From Candidatus Glomeribacter gigasporarum BEG34 (GTDB lineage: Bacteria > Pseudomonadota > Gammaproteobacteria > Burkholderiales > Burkholderiaceae): a stretch of 33,331 bases of DNA. Location of the stretch: NCBI RefSeq assembly GCF_000227585.1, contig NZ_CAFB01000035.1, forward strand, positions 112,075 to 145,405, given 5' to 3'. The notes under the pieces are model-generated. The model had not been told where the DNA came from, made no database searches, and saw only the letters and a list, made by a program, of their open reading frames with translations. The position numbers and the translations under genes are program-made. Shown here one piece after another: positions 1-7,437 of the stretch; within the stretch, counting starts at the first letter, position 1, and each line of letters opens with the position of its first letter.

Positions 1-2
1 CC

Positions 3-770
3 GTGACCAGTCAGCGCACGATGATCGACGCGATGCGATCAGCCCTCATTGCGCCAGCGTTGATTGCGATGATGTGTCTATTCTTTACCGTGATCTTGGC
101 GGTGTTCGTCATTCCGGTATTTGCCGACATTGTGCCGCCCGCGCGCTGGGATACGCTGGGCCGATCGATGTATGGGGTGTCTTATATAGTGACGCATTTT
201 GGTTTATTCATTCTCATGGGTCTATTAGGCGCAATCGGAGGGTTGATCTGGTCGATTCCGAACTGGTCGGGGCCGAAGCGGGCGAAGGTGGATCGTTATG
301 TGCCTTACCGGGTGTTCCGTGATTACACCGGCGCGGTTTTCTTGGCGGCGCTGGCCTCATTATTGATGTCCGGAGAAACCCTGGTCAGATCGCTGGAAAA
401 GCTCAAGGCGCGCAGTTCGCCTTGGTTGCGCTGGCACTGTTCGAAAATGATTGATCGGCTCTCCACCCGCGCACAAAACGATGGCGAAGCATTTAATACG
501 GGCTTGTTCGGTCAGGAGCTGGCGAATCGCCTGGTCGATTACAGCCGCCGCAGCGGCAATTTCAGCGAGGTGGTCAAAAGGCTCGGCATTCAGGGTATCG
601 AGGCGGCCAAAAAACGGGTCCAACGCTCGGCCAGAAGACTGAATCTGGCATTGATTTTTGTGCTGGGCGGCGTAATGGCCTATCTGCTGACCGCAACACT
701 GTTGACCGCGCAAGGGTTGAGCGAGAAGCTGCGGCAGGAAATCATGCACTCCACATCCGCAAAGAAATAG
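3..770 (+). CDS. pilR: PilR-like inner-membrane pilus platform protein, 3' part
   Basis: The gene is cut by the window start; 255 residues are readable. The protein has the layout of the GspF/PilC/PilR inner-membrane platform family: hydrophobic segments near residues 18-41 and 65-90, a long basic cytoplasmic stretch with an SGE-x-L-x-x-SLEKL helix (about 122-135), and a final membrane segment near 216-238. Such proteins anchor the assembly ATPase to a type IV or thin pilus at the inner membrane. The neighbours pilS, pilV and dotB/traJ point to the IncI-type thin pilus (PilR) rather than a chromosomal PilC, which is an inference from context. The following gene starts 8 bases downstream. The family call is fairly sure; the PilR name is less so. 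Confidence 0.72.
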   Translation: MTSQRTMIDAMRSALIAPALIAMMCLFFTVILAVFVIPVFADIVPPARWDTLGRSMYGVSYIVTHFGLFILMGLLGAIGGLIWSIPNWSGPKRAKVDRYVPYRVFRDYTGAVFLAALASLLMSGETLVRSLEKLKARSSPWLRWHCSKMIDRLSTRAQNDGEAFNTGLFGQELANRLVDYSRRSGNFSEVVKRLGIQGIEAAKKRVQRSARRLNLALIFVLGGVMAYLLTATLLTAQGLSEKLRQEIMHSTSAKK

Positions 771-778
771 GTAGCGCG

Positions 779-1117
779 ATGGAATACAACCCGGCTTTTG
801 CTGCTCAGCGCGCGATCTTGTCGGAAACGGATAAGCGCGCATTGCATGCACTCTCACAAGCCTATACGCTGAATCGGTTCCGTGCGGATGCGCGGAATTA
901 TGAAGAGATGCGGGTGGATTTCGTGTATACCTCAGCCAGGATCGAAGGCAATACGTATGACCGGATTGACACCGACAATCTACTTCGCATCGGCATCACC
1001 GCGGGCGGCAAGCGATATTCGGATGCCGTGATGCTGATCAACCTGCGCGATGGGTTTGTTTGGCGCGGTCGAGCGCGCCCCCGGCAGTCAGATAAGTGCG
1101 TCCGAAGGCGCGGGTGA
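779..1117 (+). pseudogene. Fic-family protein, N-terminal fragment
   Basis: The first ~92 residues match the N-terminal part of class II Fic AMP-transferases: an inhibitory-helix motif S-x-x-x-E-G (S52, E56, G57 in SARIEGN) followed by the typical [21 protein letters not shown] stretch, read here in two parts around residues 73-93. The catalytic HPFx(D/E)GNGR motif is absent. After about base 1056 the frame reads antisense through the coaE remnant and stops at 1117, so the gene has lost its whole catalytic domain. It sits 8 bases behind pilR and may once have been cotranscribed with it. A short antitoxin-like product that keeps the inhibitory helix is possible, but a deletion stump is more likely. 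Confidence 0.7.
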
Positions 1118-1298
1118 TTTGGGGCATCGCCGCACCGCCGGCTGCCGTGAGCGCATGCGCGATGCGGTCTGTATCGATGACCGTGACGCCGTGTTGAGCG
1201 AAGCGCTGCGCAACCACCGTTTTACCGCTGCCAATCCCGCCGGTGAGGCCAACTGAAAAGCGTTCAAAGCGCTCTGTCAAAGCGGCATCCATTGCCAT
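1038..1298 (-). pseudogene. coaE: Dephospho-CoA kinase, N-terminal fragment
   Basis: This is the N-terminal part of dephospho-CoA kinase, the last enzyme of coenzyme A synthesis. The P-loop [11 protein letters not shown] and the following [14 protein letters not shown] segment are clear, and family-like sequence continues to G-A-L-D-R-A. From about base 1062 the frame runs into the fic remnant and ends after seven unrelated residues, so the lid and CoA-binding parts are missing and the product cannot be a working kinase. The start overlaps the end of the prepilin peptidase gene; ATG codons at 1298 and 1292 both fit. The pilD-coaE pair is a common chromosomal arrangement in beta- and gammaproteobacteria, which suggests that this block was captured from a chromosome. 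Confidence 0.8.
1056..1063. other. Deletion joint between fic and coaE remnants
   Basis: The Fic homology on the + strand ends at about 1056 (LRDGF), and the CoaE homology on the - strand ends at about 1062 (GALDRA). Two convergently oriented genes therefore lose their 3' parts at the same place. This is what a single deletion or illegitimate recombination event would leave. No insertion sequence or long repeat is visible at the joint. Confidence 0.7.
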
Positions 1299-2122
1299 TG
1301 CATCCACGGCGGCGTCCAAAAAAGCGCGAGCGCGCCCGCTGCGGCAAGGAACGGTCCAAATGGCAGCGGTTGATGTTTTTTAAGCCGGCCATATGCGTGC
1401 GCGGCCACGCCGCACAGCATACCGCCCGTTGAGGCGAGCAGCGCGATGGAAGGCAAGGCCATCCAGCCGAACCATGCGCCAAGCGCGGCGAGCAGCTTAA
1501 AATCACCCTGTCCCATGCCTTCTTTATTTCGCACAAGACGGAACAGCCAGGCAATCAGCCAGAGCGACAGATAGCCCGCCAGAGCGCCGATGACTGCGTC
1601 GGCAAGCGGCGCAAAGCGTGCTTCAAGATTGACAAGCAATCCGGACCACAACAATGGCATCGTCAACGCGTCGGGTAGCAGATGCGTCTGCAGATCGATC
1701 CAGGCGAGCGCCAGCAAGGCTGCAACCAACCCGTATGCCGCAAGCGCTTGTCCGCTTGCGCCGAAACGCCAGAACGCGCTCGCAGCGCTGATTGCGCTGA
1801 GGAGCTCAATCAATAAATATCGGATCGGGATCGGCGCGCAGCAAGCAGCGCAGCGACCGCGCAGCCGCAGATAGGAGATCAACGGGATATTTTCCAGCAG
1901 CCTCAGCGTATGGCCGCACGCGGGACAATGAGAGCGCGGTTGCCAAAGGTTGTACGCGCGGCCTTTATCCATATGAATAGATTGCGCCACACATGTGCTG
2001 GACAGATGCCCTGCTTCCGCGTTCCAGGCGCGTTCGAGCATGATCGGCAGCCGGTGAACGACAACAGTGAGAAAACTCCCGATCACCAGACCGAATAGCG
2101 TCGCGATGAAGTATGGAATCAT
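1277..2122 (-). CDS. pilD: Prepilin peptidase / N-methyltransferase (PilD type)
   Basis: A 281-residue polytopic membrane aspartyl protease that cleaves prepilin leaders and usually methylates the new N-terminus. Family marks are the N-terminal [12 protein letters not shown] segment, the zinc-binding pairs CPAC and CAAC (about residues 68-95), the first catalytic Asp in [11 protein letters not shown] (about 142-152) and the second in GxGDFK (about 204-209). About eight hydrophobic segments follow one another. Its length fits chromosomal PilD rather than the shorter IncI PilU. It lies divergently from pilS, its likely substrate, across a 148-base intergenic region. The downstream coaE stump overlaps it. 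The protein itself looks complete. Confidence 0.9.
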   Translation of the reverse strand: MIPYFIATLFGLVIGSFLTVVVHRLPIMLERAWNAEAGHLSSTCVAQSIHMDKGRAYNLWQPRSHCPACGHTLRLLENIPLISYLRLRGRCAACCAPIPIRYLLIELLSAISAASAFWRFGASGQALAAYGLVAALLALAWIDLQTHLLPDALTMPLLWSGLLVNLEARFAPLADAVIGALAGYLSLWLIAWLFRLVRNKEGMGQGDFKLLAALGAWFGWMALPSIALLASTGGMLCGVAAHAYGRLKKHQPLPFGPFLAAAGALALFWTPPWMQWQWMPL

Positions 2123-2223
2123 GTTTTAACCGTCTAAATCACATTGCCTAACTGAATGCCGGTTTTTTCAAAGAGAATTACCGCTTAGCCGTTGCACTCC
2201 TACTGCGGGGATTCTTTAGAATC

Positions 2224-2249
2224 ATATGTATATTATAGTTCGTGCATAA
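2224..2249 (+). promoter_or_regulatory. AT-rich shared upstream element, pilS copy
   Basis: This 26-base stretch begins ATATGTAT and ends GTGCATAA. It resembles the elements before the 397-aa gene (6193-6220) and icmG (21159-21186), but with a shorter and more divergent centre. It lies 21-46 bases before the pilS start codon, in the pilD-pilS divergent region, where a promoter or operator is expected. Confidence 0.45.
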
Positions 2250-2260
2250 ATTTTTTATGC
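2244..2260 (+). promoter_or_regulatory. Perfect 7-bp hairpin before the pilS start
   Basis: GCATAAA, a 3-base spacer and TTTATGC form a perfect inverted repeat ending 10 bases before the pilS ATG. It overlaps the end of the shared AT-rich element. It could be an operator half-site pair or a leader hairpin. No strong Shine-Dalgarno sequence lies between it and the start codon. Confidence 0.4.
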
Positions 2261-2270
2261 CGAGACCAAA

Positions 2271-2831
2271 ATGCATACAGACGAATACCCAAAAGCGCTC
2301 AAGCGTCGCCAGGAAGGCTTTACGCTGATTGAGATCATGATTGCGCTGGCGATTGTCGCGGTCGCGATTGCATTGGCCATCAAGCCGGTGCATCAGGCGC
2401 TGTCCAATGCGAAGGCGAACGATGAAATGGGTGAACTGCCGACCATCATTGCCAATATCCAAAAGGTATTCGCCAACCGCGCGAACTTTGGGGGCGCAAC
2501 GCAAGAACTATTTGTGAATCAGCACGTATTCCCCACCGACCGGGTCGTGCCGCAAACGGCGGAGTTAGCGAACCGCTGGGGCGGCGCCATTACGACATCG
2601 GTGGTGACCATTGGTTCGAGCGCACCGAACAACGGGATCGCACTGACCTATGAAGGCGTTCCGAGTATGGAGTGCGCAGCGGTTATTCCCCAAATGGACG
2701 AAATTGTACGCATCATTTCCGTGAACGGAACGCAGGTCAAAGCGGACGGACAGCCCGCCGATCTGGATGCAGTCAGTACTGCATGCAATGCCAGCCATGC
2801 CAACGAGATCGTCTACCAGTTCAGTAAATAG
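2271..2831 (+). CDS. pilS: Type IV prepilin (PilS-like major pilin)
   Basis: A 186-residue prepilin, the structural subunit of the thin/type IV pilus. It starts with a 16-residue basic leader ending in RRQEG, then the canonical FTLIEIMIALAIVAVAIALA helix with Glu at +5, so cleavage after Gly16 by the neighbouring PilD is expected. The globular part has two Cys residues near the C-terminus (SMEC and STAC), a likely disulfide pair. In IncI plasmids PilS is the major pilin and helps recipient contact in liquid mating; assignment to that role rests on the neighbouring dotB/traJ and pilV. dotB follows after 14 bases. Confidence 0.85.
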   Translation: MHTDEYPKALKRRQEGFTLIEIMIALAIVAVAIALAIKPVHQALSNAKANDEMGELPTIIANIQKVFANRANFGGATQELFVNQHVFPTDRVVPQTAELANRWGGAITTSVVTIGSSAPNNGIALTYEGVPSMECAAVIPQMDEIVRIISVNGTQVKADGQPADLDAVSTACNASHANEIVYQFSK

Positions 2832-2845
2832 CCGGTGGCGGGCGT

Positions 2846-3874
2846 ATGCGTGAAGAATCCCAACTGGATGAGTGGCTGTTGCTCAAAGCGGCGCCGTATA
2901 CCGATTGGCATGTCGATATCGACAAGCCTGAGACTTCTGTTGTATTTCTCAGCGAGAATGAAACTGGCGAAGCGCTGGTTCACGCGCAGCCGATGCGCGT
3001 GCCTGAGCCGCTGCGGCCGTTGCTGTTTCACCTGATCGAGCGCTTGCAGGCGCATGTGAGCGCGGGCGATCCGCATTCCTTTGCGATCGATCTGGGTTCG
3101 ATGCGCTTTCGCGGTGAGCGGCTGCGGCCCGCGCGTTACGCCCTACGCAGAACCCAGCAGCGGGTCGAATCGCTGAAAGCACTCAGACTGGGCGCGGGGG
3201 CCGAACAATTGTTGCTGGATCCGGAGTTTTGTTCAGGCGGCCTGATTTTAATCAGCGGTGAGCATGGCGCTGGAAAATCCACGACCGCCCGCGCAACCGT
3301 AGTAGATCGCCTTAAAACCTACGGCGGCTATTGTTTAACCGTCGAATCACCCGTCGAAGTTGAATTTGAAGGATTTCACGGCGCTGGCTATATCGAACAG
3401 GTCGATGCAACTCAGATGGGCTACAAATACGAAGTGGAAACGGCGATGCGCAAATTTCCGGCTGCAATGCGCAGCCTGTTCTACTTCGGCGAAGTGCTGG
3501 AAGAGCGTTCCGCAGCAGAATTGGTGCGTCTGGCGCCGCGTGGCAATCTGGTCATTACGACCATTCATGGTAAATCGCCTGAAGATGCGATCCGGATGCT
3601 GATCGCCCTGGCGGAACGCGGCGGCGAGACCTATGCGCGTCAGCTTCTCGGCTCGAGCATGCGCGCGGTTGTGCATCAACGGCTGATGCGCGGCCAAGCG
3701 CTGGTGGACTGTTTCAAAGCGATTGAACCGATTCGGAATGTGATTGCGAATCCTAATGTGTCGTTATCGAATTTACATGCAACGATTGATCAAGCCAAAC
3801 GGGAATTGGCCGCGCACATCCTGCGCGATACGGTGTCAACGGCGACTGCAGGTACGCCGGGCATGCGTCCGTAA
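2846..3874 (+). CDS. dotB: DotB/TraJ-type secretion ATPase
   Basis: A 342-residue PilT/VirB11-superfamily hexameric ATPase, similar in size to DotB of Dot/Icm systems and TraJ of IncI plasmids. Visible motifs are the Walker A GEHGAGKSTT (about residues 137-146), an Asp-box-like VESPVEVE (about 166-173), the Walker B region FYFGEVLEERSAAEL (about 212-226) and the His box TTIHGKS (about 238-244). The Walker B is less typical than in PilT. It would act at the cytoplasmic base of the type IVB channel. It lies between pilS and pilV, as expected where pilus and transfer genes are interleaved. A PilT-like retraction ATPase is the alternative, but the later dotI-H-G genes favour DotB. Confidence 0.82.
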   Translation: MREESQLDEWLLLKAAPYTDWHVDIDKPETSVVFLSENETGEALVHAQPMRVPEPLRPLLFHLIERLQAHVSAGDPHSFAIDLGSMRFRGERLRPARYALRRTQQRVESLKALRLGAGAEQLLLDPEFCSGGLILISGEHGAGKSTTARATVVDRLKTYGGYCLTVESPVEVEFEGFHGAGYIEQVDATQMGYKYEVETAMRKFPAAMRSLFYFGEVLEERSAAELVRLAPRGNLVITTIHGKSPEDAIRMLIALAERGGETYARQLLGSSMRAVVHQRLMRGQALVDCFKAIEPIRNVIANPNVSLSNLHATIDQAKRELAAHILRDTVSTATAGTPGMRP

Positions 3875-3938
3875 AAGCGCCGCGCACCGCGCGTGTAGGC
3901 CGTGGCCTGGATCTTTATCCAGGCAGCGCGGCGCCGTC

Positions 3939-5300
3939 ATGCTGATTGAGATTGCGATTGTCACGGCAATCGCGATGATGATGGCGGGTGCGCAGTTGTG
4001 GAAGCAGCGGCAACAGGTCCTGGCCGATGTCAGAAGTGCGCAAGGTACGGTGTTGCGCCGCATCGGCGAGGGCGTGAACCAGTACATTGTGAATCATTAC
4101 AGTGCACTCATCGGCGATACGCCGATTCCAGGCGTTGCGGAGATTTACGCCCCCACGATCGCCGAGCTTCAGGCAACCGGCGATCTGGATCAGGGTTTTC
4201 AACCGGTGAGCCTTTTGAACGGGCTGCCCTATGTGGTGGCATTGTCGAGAACACCGGCAGGATGTACACCACCCGCATGCGATATCTCCGGGCTTGTATA
4301 TATTCGGGGCGCCATCACAGACCCCTCGACGGGCGCACCGCAACCTTTAGGCGATGCGCTGGCGAGCCTGGGTGGCGATGGCGCTTATTCGGATACGCTG
4401 ACACCCGATCGGCTCAGCGGTCCCAATGACGCCTGGGCAACGCGCAACCCGCTCGGAAATGTGGCGTCCGTACTCGCGATGCGCGTGGGCTACGGCACCA
4501 GCGGCTTCTCGCAATTTGTGCGCAGAGATGGTGCTTTGCCGATGGAAGGGGATCTCAACTTTCAAGGCACGGACGGCGCTAGACACAACATTACCCATGT
4601 GCAGGCTGTGAACGCCAATACAGTCACTACAGAGGGAGATATCCGTGTGGGCGATACGGTTTATGCGGGTCGCGTCATTTCATCCGGGCGCATCAGCGCA
4701 CATGGGGGCCTCTATAGTGGGCACACCATTTACTCAACCGGCGATATCATGACAGACGGCTGGTTGCGTACACGCAGCGATGGCGGCTGGTATAACGAGA
4801 AATGGCGGGACGGATGGATGATGTCTGATTGGGACTGGGTGCGCACAGTGAATGGCGCCGGTATTTCGACCGCACGTGGCCCGATCCATGCGGGAGGCAA
4901 TATCTCTACGGAAGGGTATCTGCAAATCAAAAGCCGCCGAGCAGCGCGCGGCACTTCTTGCGAATCGGATGGCTTGATCGGCCGCTCATACCCCAATGGT
5001 AAAAATTTACTCGTCTGCCAGGATGGCCAATGGCAATCCCCTGGTTTTACGTTCACCGGCTGGCAATCCGTCAATCGGATGGGAAGCTCAGCGCATTCAG
5101 GACTGCTTGTGGCCACTTCATGCTTTAACTGCTCTTTGGTGGGTTATACCTACGGTCCTCCCTTAGTGCAACGTTTTGCCATTTCGCAGCGCGATAAATA
5201 TGGACAGGGCCGAGTTTCCGGCACGATGCCTGTCATGCGGGGAGAGTTTTGGCAAATTGACGGGGCTGAGCAAGTGTGGCTGATGAGTTTTGACGATTAA
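3939..5300 (+). CDS. pilV: PilV-like minor pilin / tip adhesin
   Basis: The protein has a pilin-like hydrophobic N-terminus (MLIEIAIVTAIAMMM), then a large exported domain. The C-terminal region carries the segment GISTARGPIHAGGNIST and the C-x-x-DGLIGR...LLVCQDGQWQ motif typical of IncI PilV variants, whose tips choose the recipient cell. From the ATG at 3939 it has 453 residues. The in-frame codons just upstream read RQRGAV, a prepilin-type cleavage context, so translation probably begins earlier; the nearest in-frame starts are ATG 3777 and TTG 3786, both inside dotB. No good ribosome site is seen for any of them. No shufflon repeats or alternative 3' ends follow the stop. Confidence 0.75.
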   Translation: MLIEIAIVTAIAMMMAGAQLWKQRQQVLADVRSAQGTVLRRIGEGVNQYIVNHYSALIGDTPIPGVAEIYAPTIAELQATGDLDQGFQPVSLLNGLPYVVALSRTPAGCTPPACDISGLVYIRGAITDPSTGAPQPLGDALASLGGDGAYSDTLTPDRLSGPNDAWATRNPLGNVASVLAMRVGYGTSGFSQFVRRDGALPMEGDLNFQGTDGARHNITHVQAVNANTVTTEGDIRVGDTVYAGRVISSGRISAHGGLYSGHTIYSTGDIMTDGWLRTRSDGGWYNEKWRDGWMMSDWDWVRTVNGAGISTARGPIHAGGNISTEGYLQIKSRRAARGTSCESDGLIGRSYPNGKNLLVCQDGQWQSPGFTFTGWQSVNRMGSSAHSGLLVATSCFNCSLVGYTYGPPLVQRFAISQRDKYGQGRVSGTMPVMRGEFWQIDGAEQVWLMSFDD

Positions 5301-5394
5301 TCAACACTGCGCAATACCATTAAGGCAGCCTTGATTTCGGGCCAGCCTGGCTGGGCGCCCTCAAAAAGAAATCCATCTGCAAAGAAAAATAATC

Positions 5395-6174
5395 ATGACG
5401 AAAACAACGCCGATCATTCAATGGATGGGCGGCAAGCGCCGATTAGCCAAACACCTGCTGCCGTTATTTCCGCCGCATCACTGCTATGTCGAAGTCTTTT
5501 GCGGCGCCGCCGCGTTGTTCTTCATGCGGCCCGAACCCGCGCCCGTCGAAGTCATCAACGATCTGAATCGTGAACTGGTCAATCTGTACCGGGTCGTGCA
5601 GCATCATCTGGAAGAGTTTATCCGTCAGTTCAAATGGGCGATCTCCAGCCGTCAGGTGTTCGAATGGCAAAAAATGACCCGTCCCGAAACGCTGACCGAA
5701 ATTCAGCGCGCGGCGCGGTTCTACTATGTGCACCGCCATTGTTTCGGCGCTCAGCTCAGAAATCCCAGTTTTGGAACATCCGCCTCCAGGTCTGCCATCA
5801 ATCTGTTGCGCATTGAAGAAAGTTTATCCGAGGCGTATCTGCGTCTGAGCGGCGTGACGGTCGAGAACCTGGACTGGCAGGACTGTATTCAGCGCTACGA
5901 CCGGCCCCACACCTTCTTCTATCTGGATCCGCCCTACTGGCAAATGGCAGGCTACGATATCCCCTTCGAATTCGAGCAGTATGAGCGTATGGCCGAAGTC
6001 ATGCGCAACTGCCAGGGCAAGATGATGGTCTCGATCAATGACCATCCGGAGATGCGGCGGGTATTTGCGGGCTTTCCAGAGCGCACGCTTCAGACGACGT
6101 ATACATTGAACGGCAGAAGCAGATCAGAAAAGCGCCGTGAGTGCGTTGTGATGAGCTGGGAGGCGAGCGTGTAA
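5395..6174 (+). CDS. D12-class DNA adenine N6-methyltransferase
   Basis: A 259-residue methylase of the Dam/D12 class. It shows the N-terminal QWMGGKRRL segment, the S-adenosylmethionine-binding VEVFCGAAALFF motif (about residues 32-43) and the catalytic DPPYW box (about 178-182), in the order usual for the class. Phage- and plasmid-borne orphan members methylate GATC-like sites and help the element escape restriction or modify its own transcription. No cognate endonuclease lies beside it, so it is probably an orphan enzyme. It sits between pilV and the next gene; its start has only a weak AAAGAAA ribosome site. The target site cannot be told from sequence alone. Confidence 0.9.
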   Translation: MTKTTPIIQWMGGKRRLAKHLLPLFPPHHCYVEVFCGAAALFFMRPEPAPVEVINDLNRELVNLYRVVQHHLEEFIRQFKWAISSRQVFEWQKMTRPETLTEIQRAARFYYVHRHCFGAQLRNPSFGTSASRSAINLLRIEESLSEAYLRLSGVTVENLDWQDCIQRYDRPHTFFYLDPPYWQMAGYDIPFEFEQYERMAEVMRNCQGKMMVSINDHPEMRRVFAGFPERTLQTTYTLNGRSRSEKRRECVVMSWEASV

Positions 6175-6192
6175 ATCTTGTTCACTTGATTT

Positions 6193-6220
6193 ATATGTAT
6201 TATTATTAATATGCACATAA
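6193..6220 (+). promoter_or_regulatory. AT-rich dyad element upstream of the 397-aa gene
   Basis: A 28-base stretch starting ATATGTAT and ending CACATAA. It matches the element before icmG (21159-21186, read on the minus strand) at 23 of 28 positions. The outer parts form an imperfect inverted repeat. It lies 15 bases before the start codon and is followed by a good AAGGAG ribosome site (6224-6229), so it marks a probable operon head. Confidence 0.6.
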
Positions 6221-6235
6221 TATAAGGAGCATGCA

Positions 6236-7429
6236 ATGTCAAAATTGGACGCGATCCAGGAATACGCGAACAGCAGCACAGCCAGGCGGCCCGCAACCGG
6301 GAATTTTGCACTGCGCGTATCTGGTTATACGCAAGACGATCAAGGCCGCGACGCAGTCACCGGCGTGCGTTTGGACACGGGCGAAACCGTCACGGTCGTA
6401 TTGCGGCCATACCAGGGGCCGCTCAAAGCGCCGCGCGCTGAAGTCAAGGATTTCGCCACGCTGGAGGGTGAAATTTCAAAGGTGATTCAAAGCGTGTCCA
6501 GCGACGAGATGCGCAAGCAGGTTTTGAAGGGCATGCGTGCCAAGACGGAGCCAGGCGGTGTGATTCTCGTCCAGCGTGCCTACACCGAGCGTGATACGGG
6601 CATTGTGAGTGCGGGCTGGCTCCAGTCCGCCGCCAAATATGCGGATCACTGTACCGTGGTGGGAAATGTCATGCTCCGGATGGATCCTGTCCGGTACCGG
6701 GAACAGGCTGGCGAATCACACGCCTACGCCAGTGCGACCGCATTGGCGACAGACAAATCGCAGCGCATCAAGTCCGCGGCGCAGCTTTCGGCGGCCTTGA
6801 TGGAGGCATTTTCTGGTCGCAATGAGTCTTTGGGTGGTCCAACTGCGGGCCGGCCGATTGCGCTGATTCGCCTGTCCGACGGCAACACCCATCGAGCCAT
6901 TGAAATGGCGTTGCCCGGCGGTAAAGACCCGGAAACGAACGAATACACGCTCTCCACGCCCTCAAGCGCGGCTGCAGCTTTTTTATCCTCGCCGAACGGC
7001 AAGCAGGCCGCACAACTCGCCGGCGATCCGGAGATAGGCGTTGAAGTGATTCCGGGCAGCCGGTTCAGCCTGGGTCCACACGCAAAACTCTCGCTGGAGA
7101 ACAGTGCGGGCGGCCTGGAGCGCATCAATCGCGCGTATCGCTTCAAAAAGGATGTGCCAGACGAAACGGGCTTCACGCCTTCCTATATCGTGCTCCATGC
7201 GGTGCCGGGTGGTCATGTATTTTCCACTGCTGAACCCTTGTCGAATCAACCGCCGCTTTTCCATCCGCGCGAGATTGCGACGCCGCACTTCAGCGGCCGT
7301 CCGACCCTCGTGGCTGAACACAGGACGGAGCCGAATCCCGACACAGACGAAGCGGTATTGGAAAGTCCATCCGATGTGCCAATGCCTGTATCCACTCCGG
7401 CGGCGCGCACATCCAGCCCGCACCCATAA
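6236..7429 (+). CDS. Secretion-operon protein of unknown function, 397 aa
   Basis: I do not recognise this protein. It starts at an ATG 6 bases after a strong AAGGAG and runs straight into dotI, with 8 bases between, so it is probably the first gene of the dotI-H-G operon. It has no signal peptide and no membrane segment, which suggests a cytoplasmic product. A central block (about residues 90-150) reads QRAYTERDTG...YADHCTVVGNVMLRMDP. The region at about 200-270 is rich in Ala and Ser, and the last ~50 residues are rich in Pro and Thr and probably disordered. Its place corresponds loosely to that of traK/traL/sog genes in IncI plasmids, but no similarity to those is evident. Confidence 0.75.
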   Translation: MSKLDAIQEYANSSTARRPATGNFALRVSGYTQDDQGRDAVTGVRLDTGETVTVVLRPYQGPLKAPRAEVKDFATLEGEISKVIQSVSSDEMRKQVLKGMRAKTEPGGVILVQRAYTERDTGIVSAGWLQSAAKYADHCTVVGNVMLRMDPVRYREQAGESHAYASATALATDKSQRIKSAAQLSAALMEAFSGRNESLGGPTAGRPIALIRLSDGNTHRAIEMALPGGKDPETNEYTLSTPSSAAAAFLSSPNGKQAAQLAGDPEIGVEVIPGSRFSLGPHAKLSLENSAGGLERINRAYRFKKDVPDETGFTPSYIVLHAVPGGHVFSTAEPLSNQPPLFHPREIATPHFSGRPTLVAEHRTEPNPDTDEAVLESPSDVPMPVSTPAARTSSPHP

Positions 7430-7437
7430 GCACACGG

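Noticed and set aside
5331-5377. GC-rich hairpin between pilV and the methylase as a terminator
   Set aside because: The short stem around GGGCCAGCCTGGCTGG is not followed by a T-tract.
4700-5394. Shufflon inversion repeats near the pilV 3' end
   Set aside because: I looked for the GTGCCAATCCGG-type repeats known from R64 and found none.
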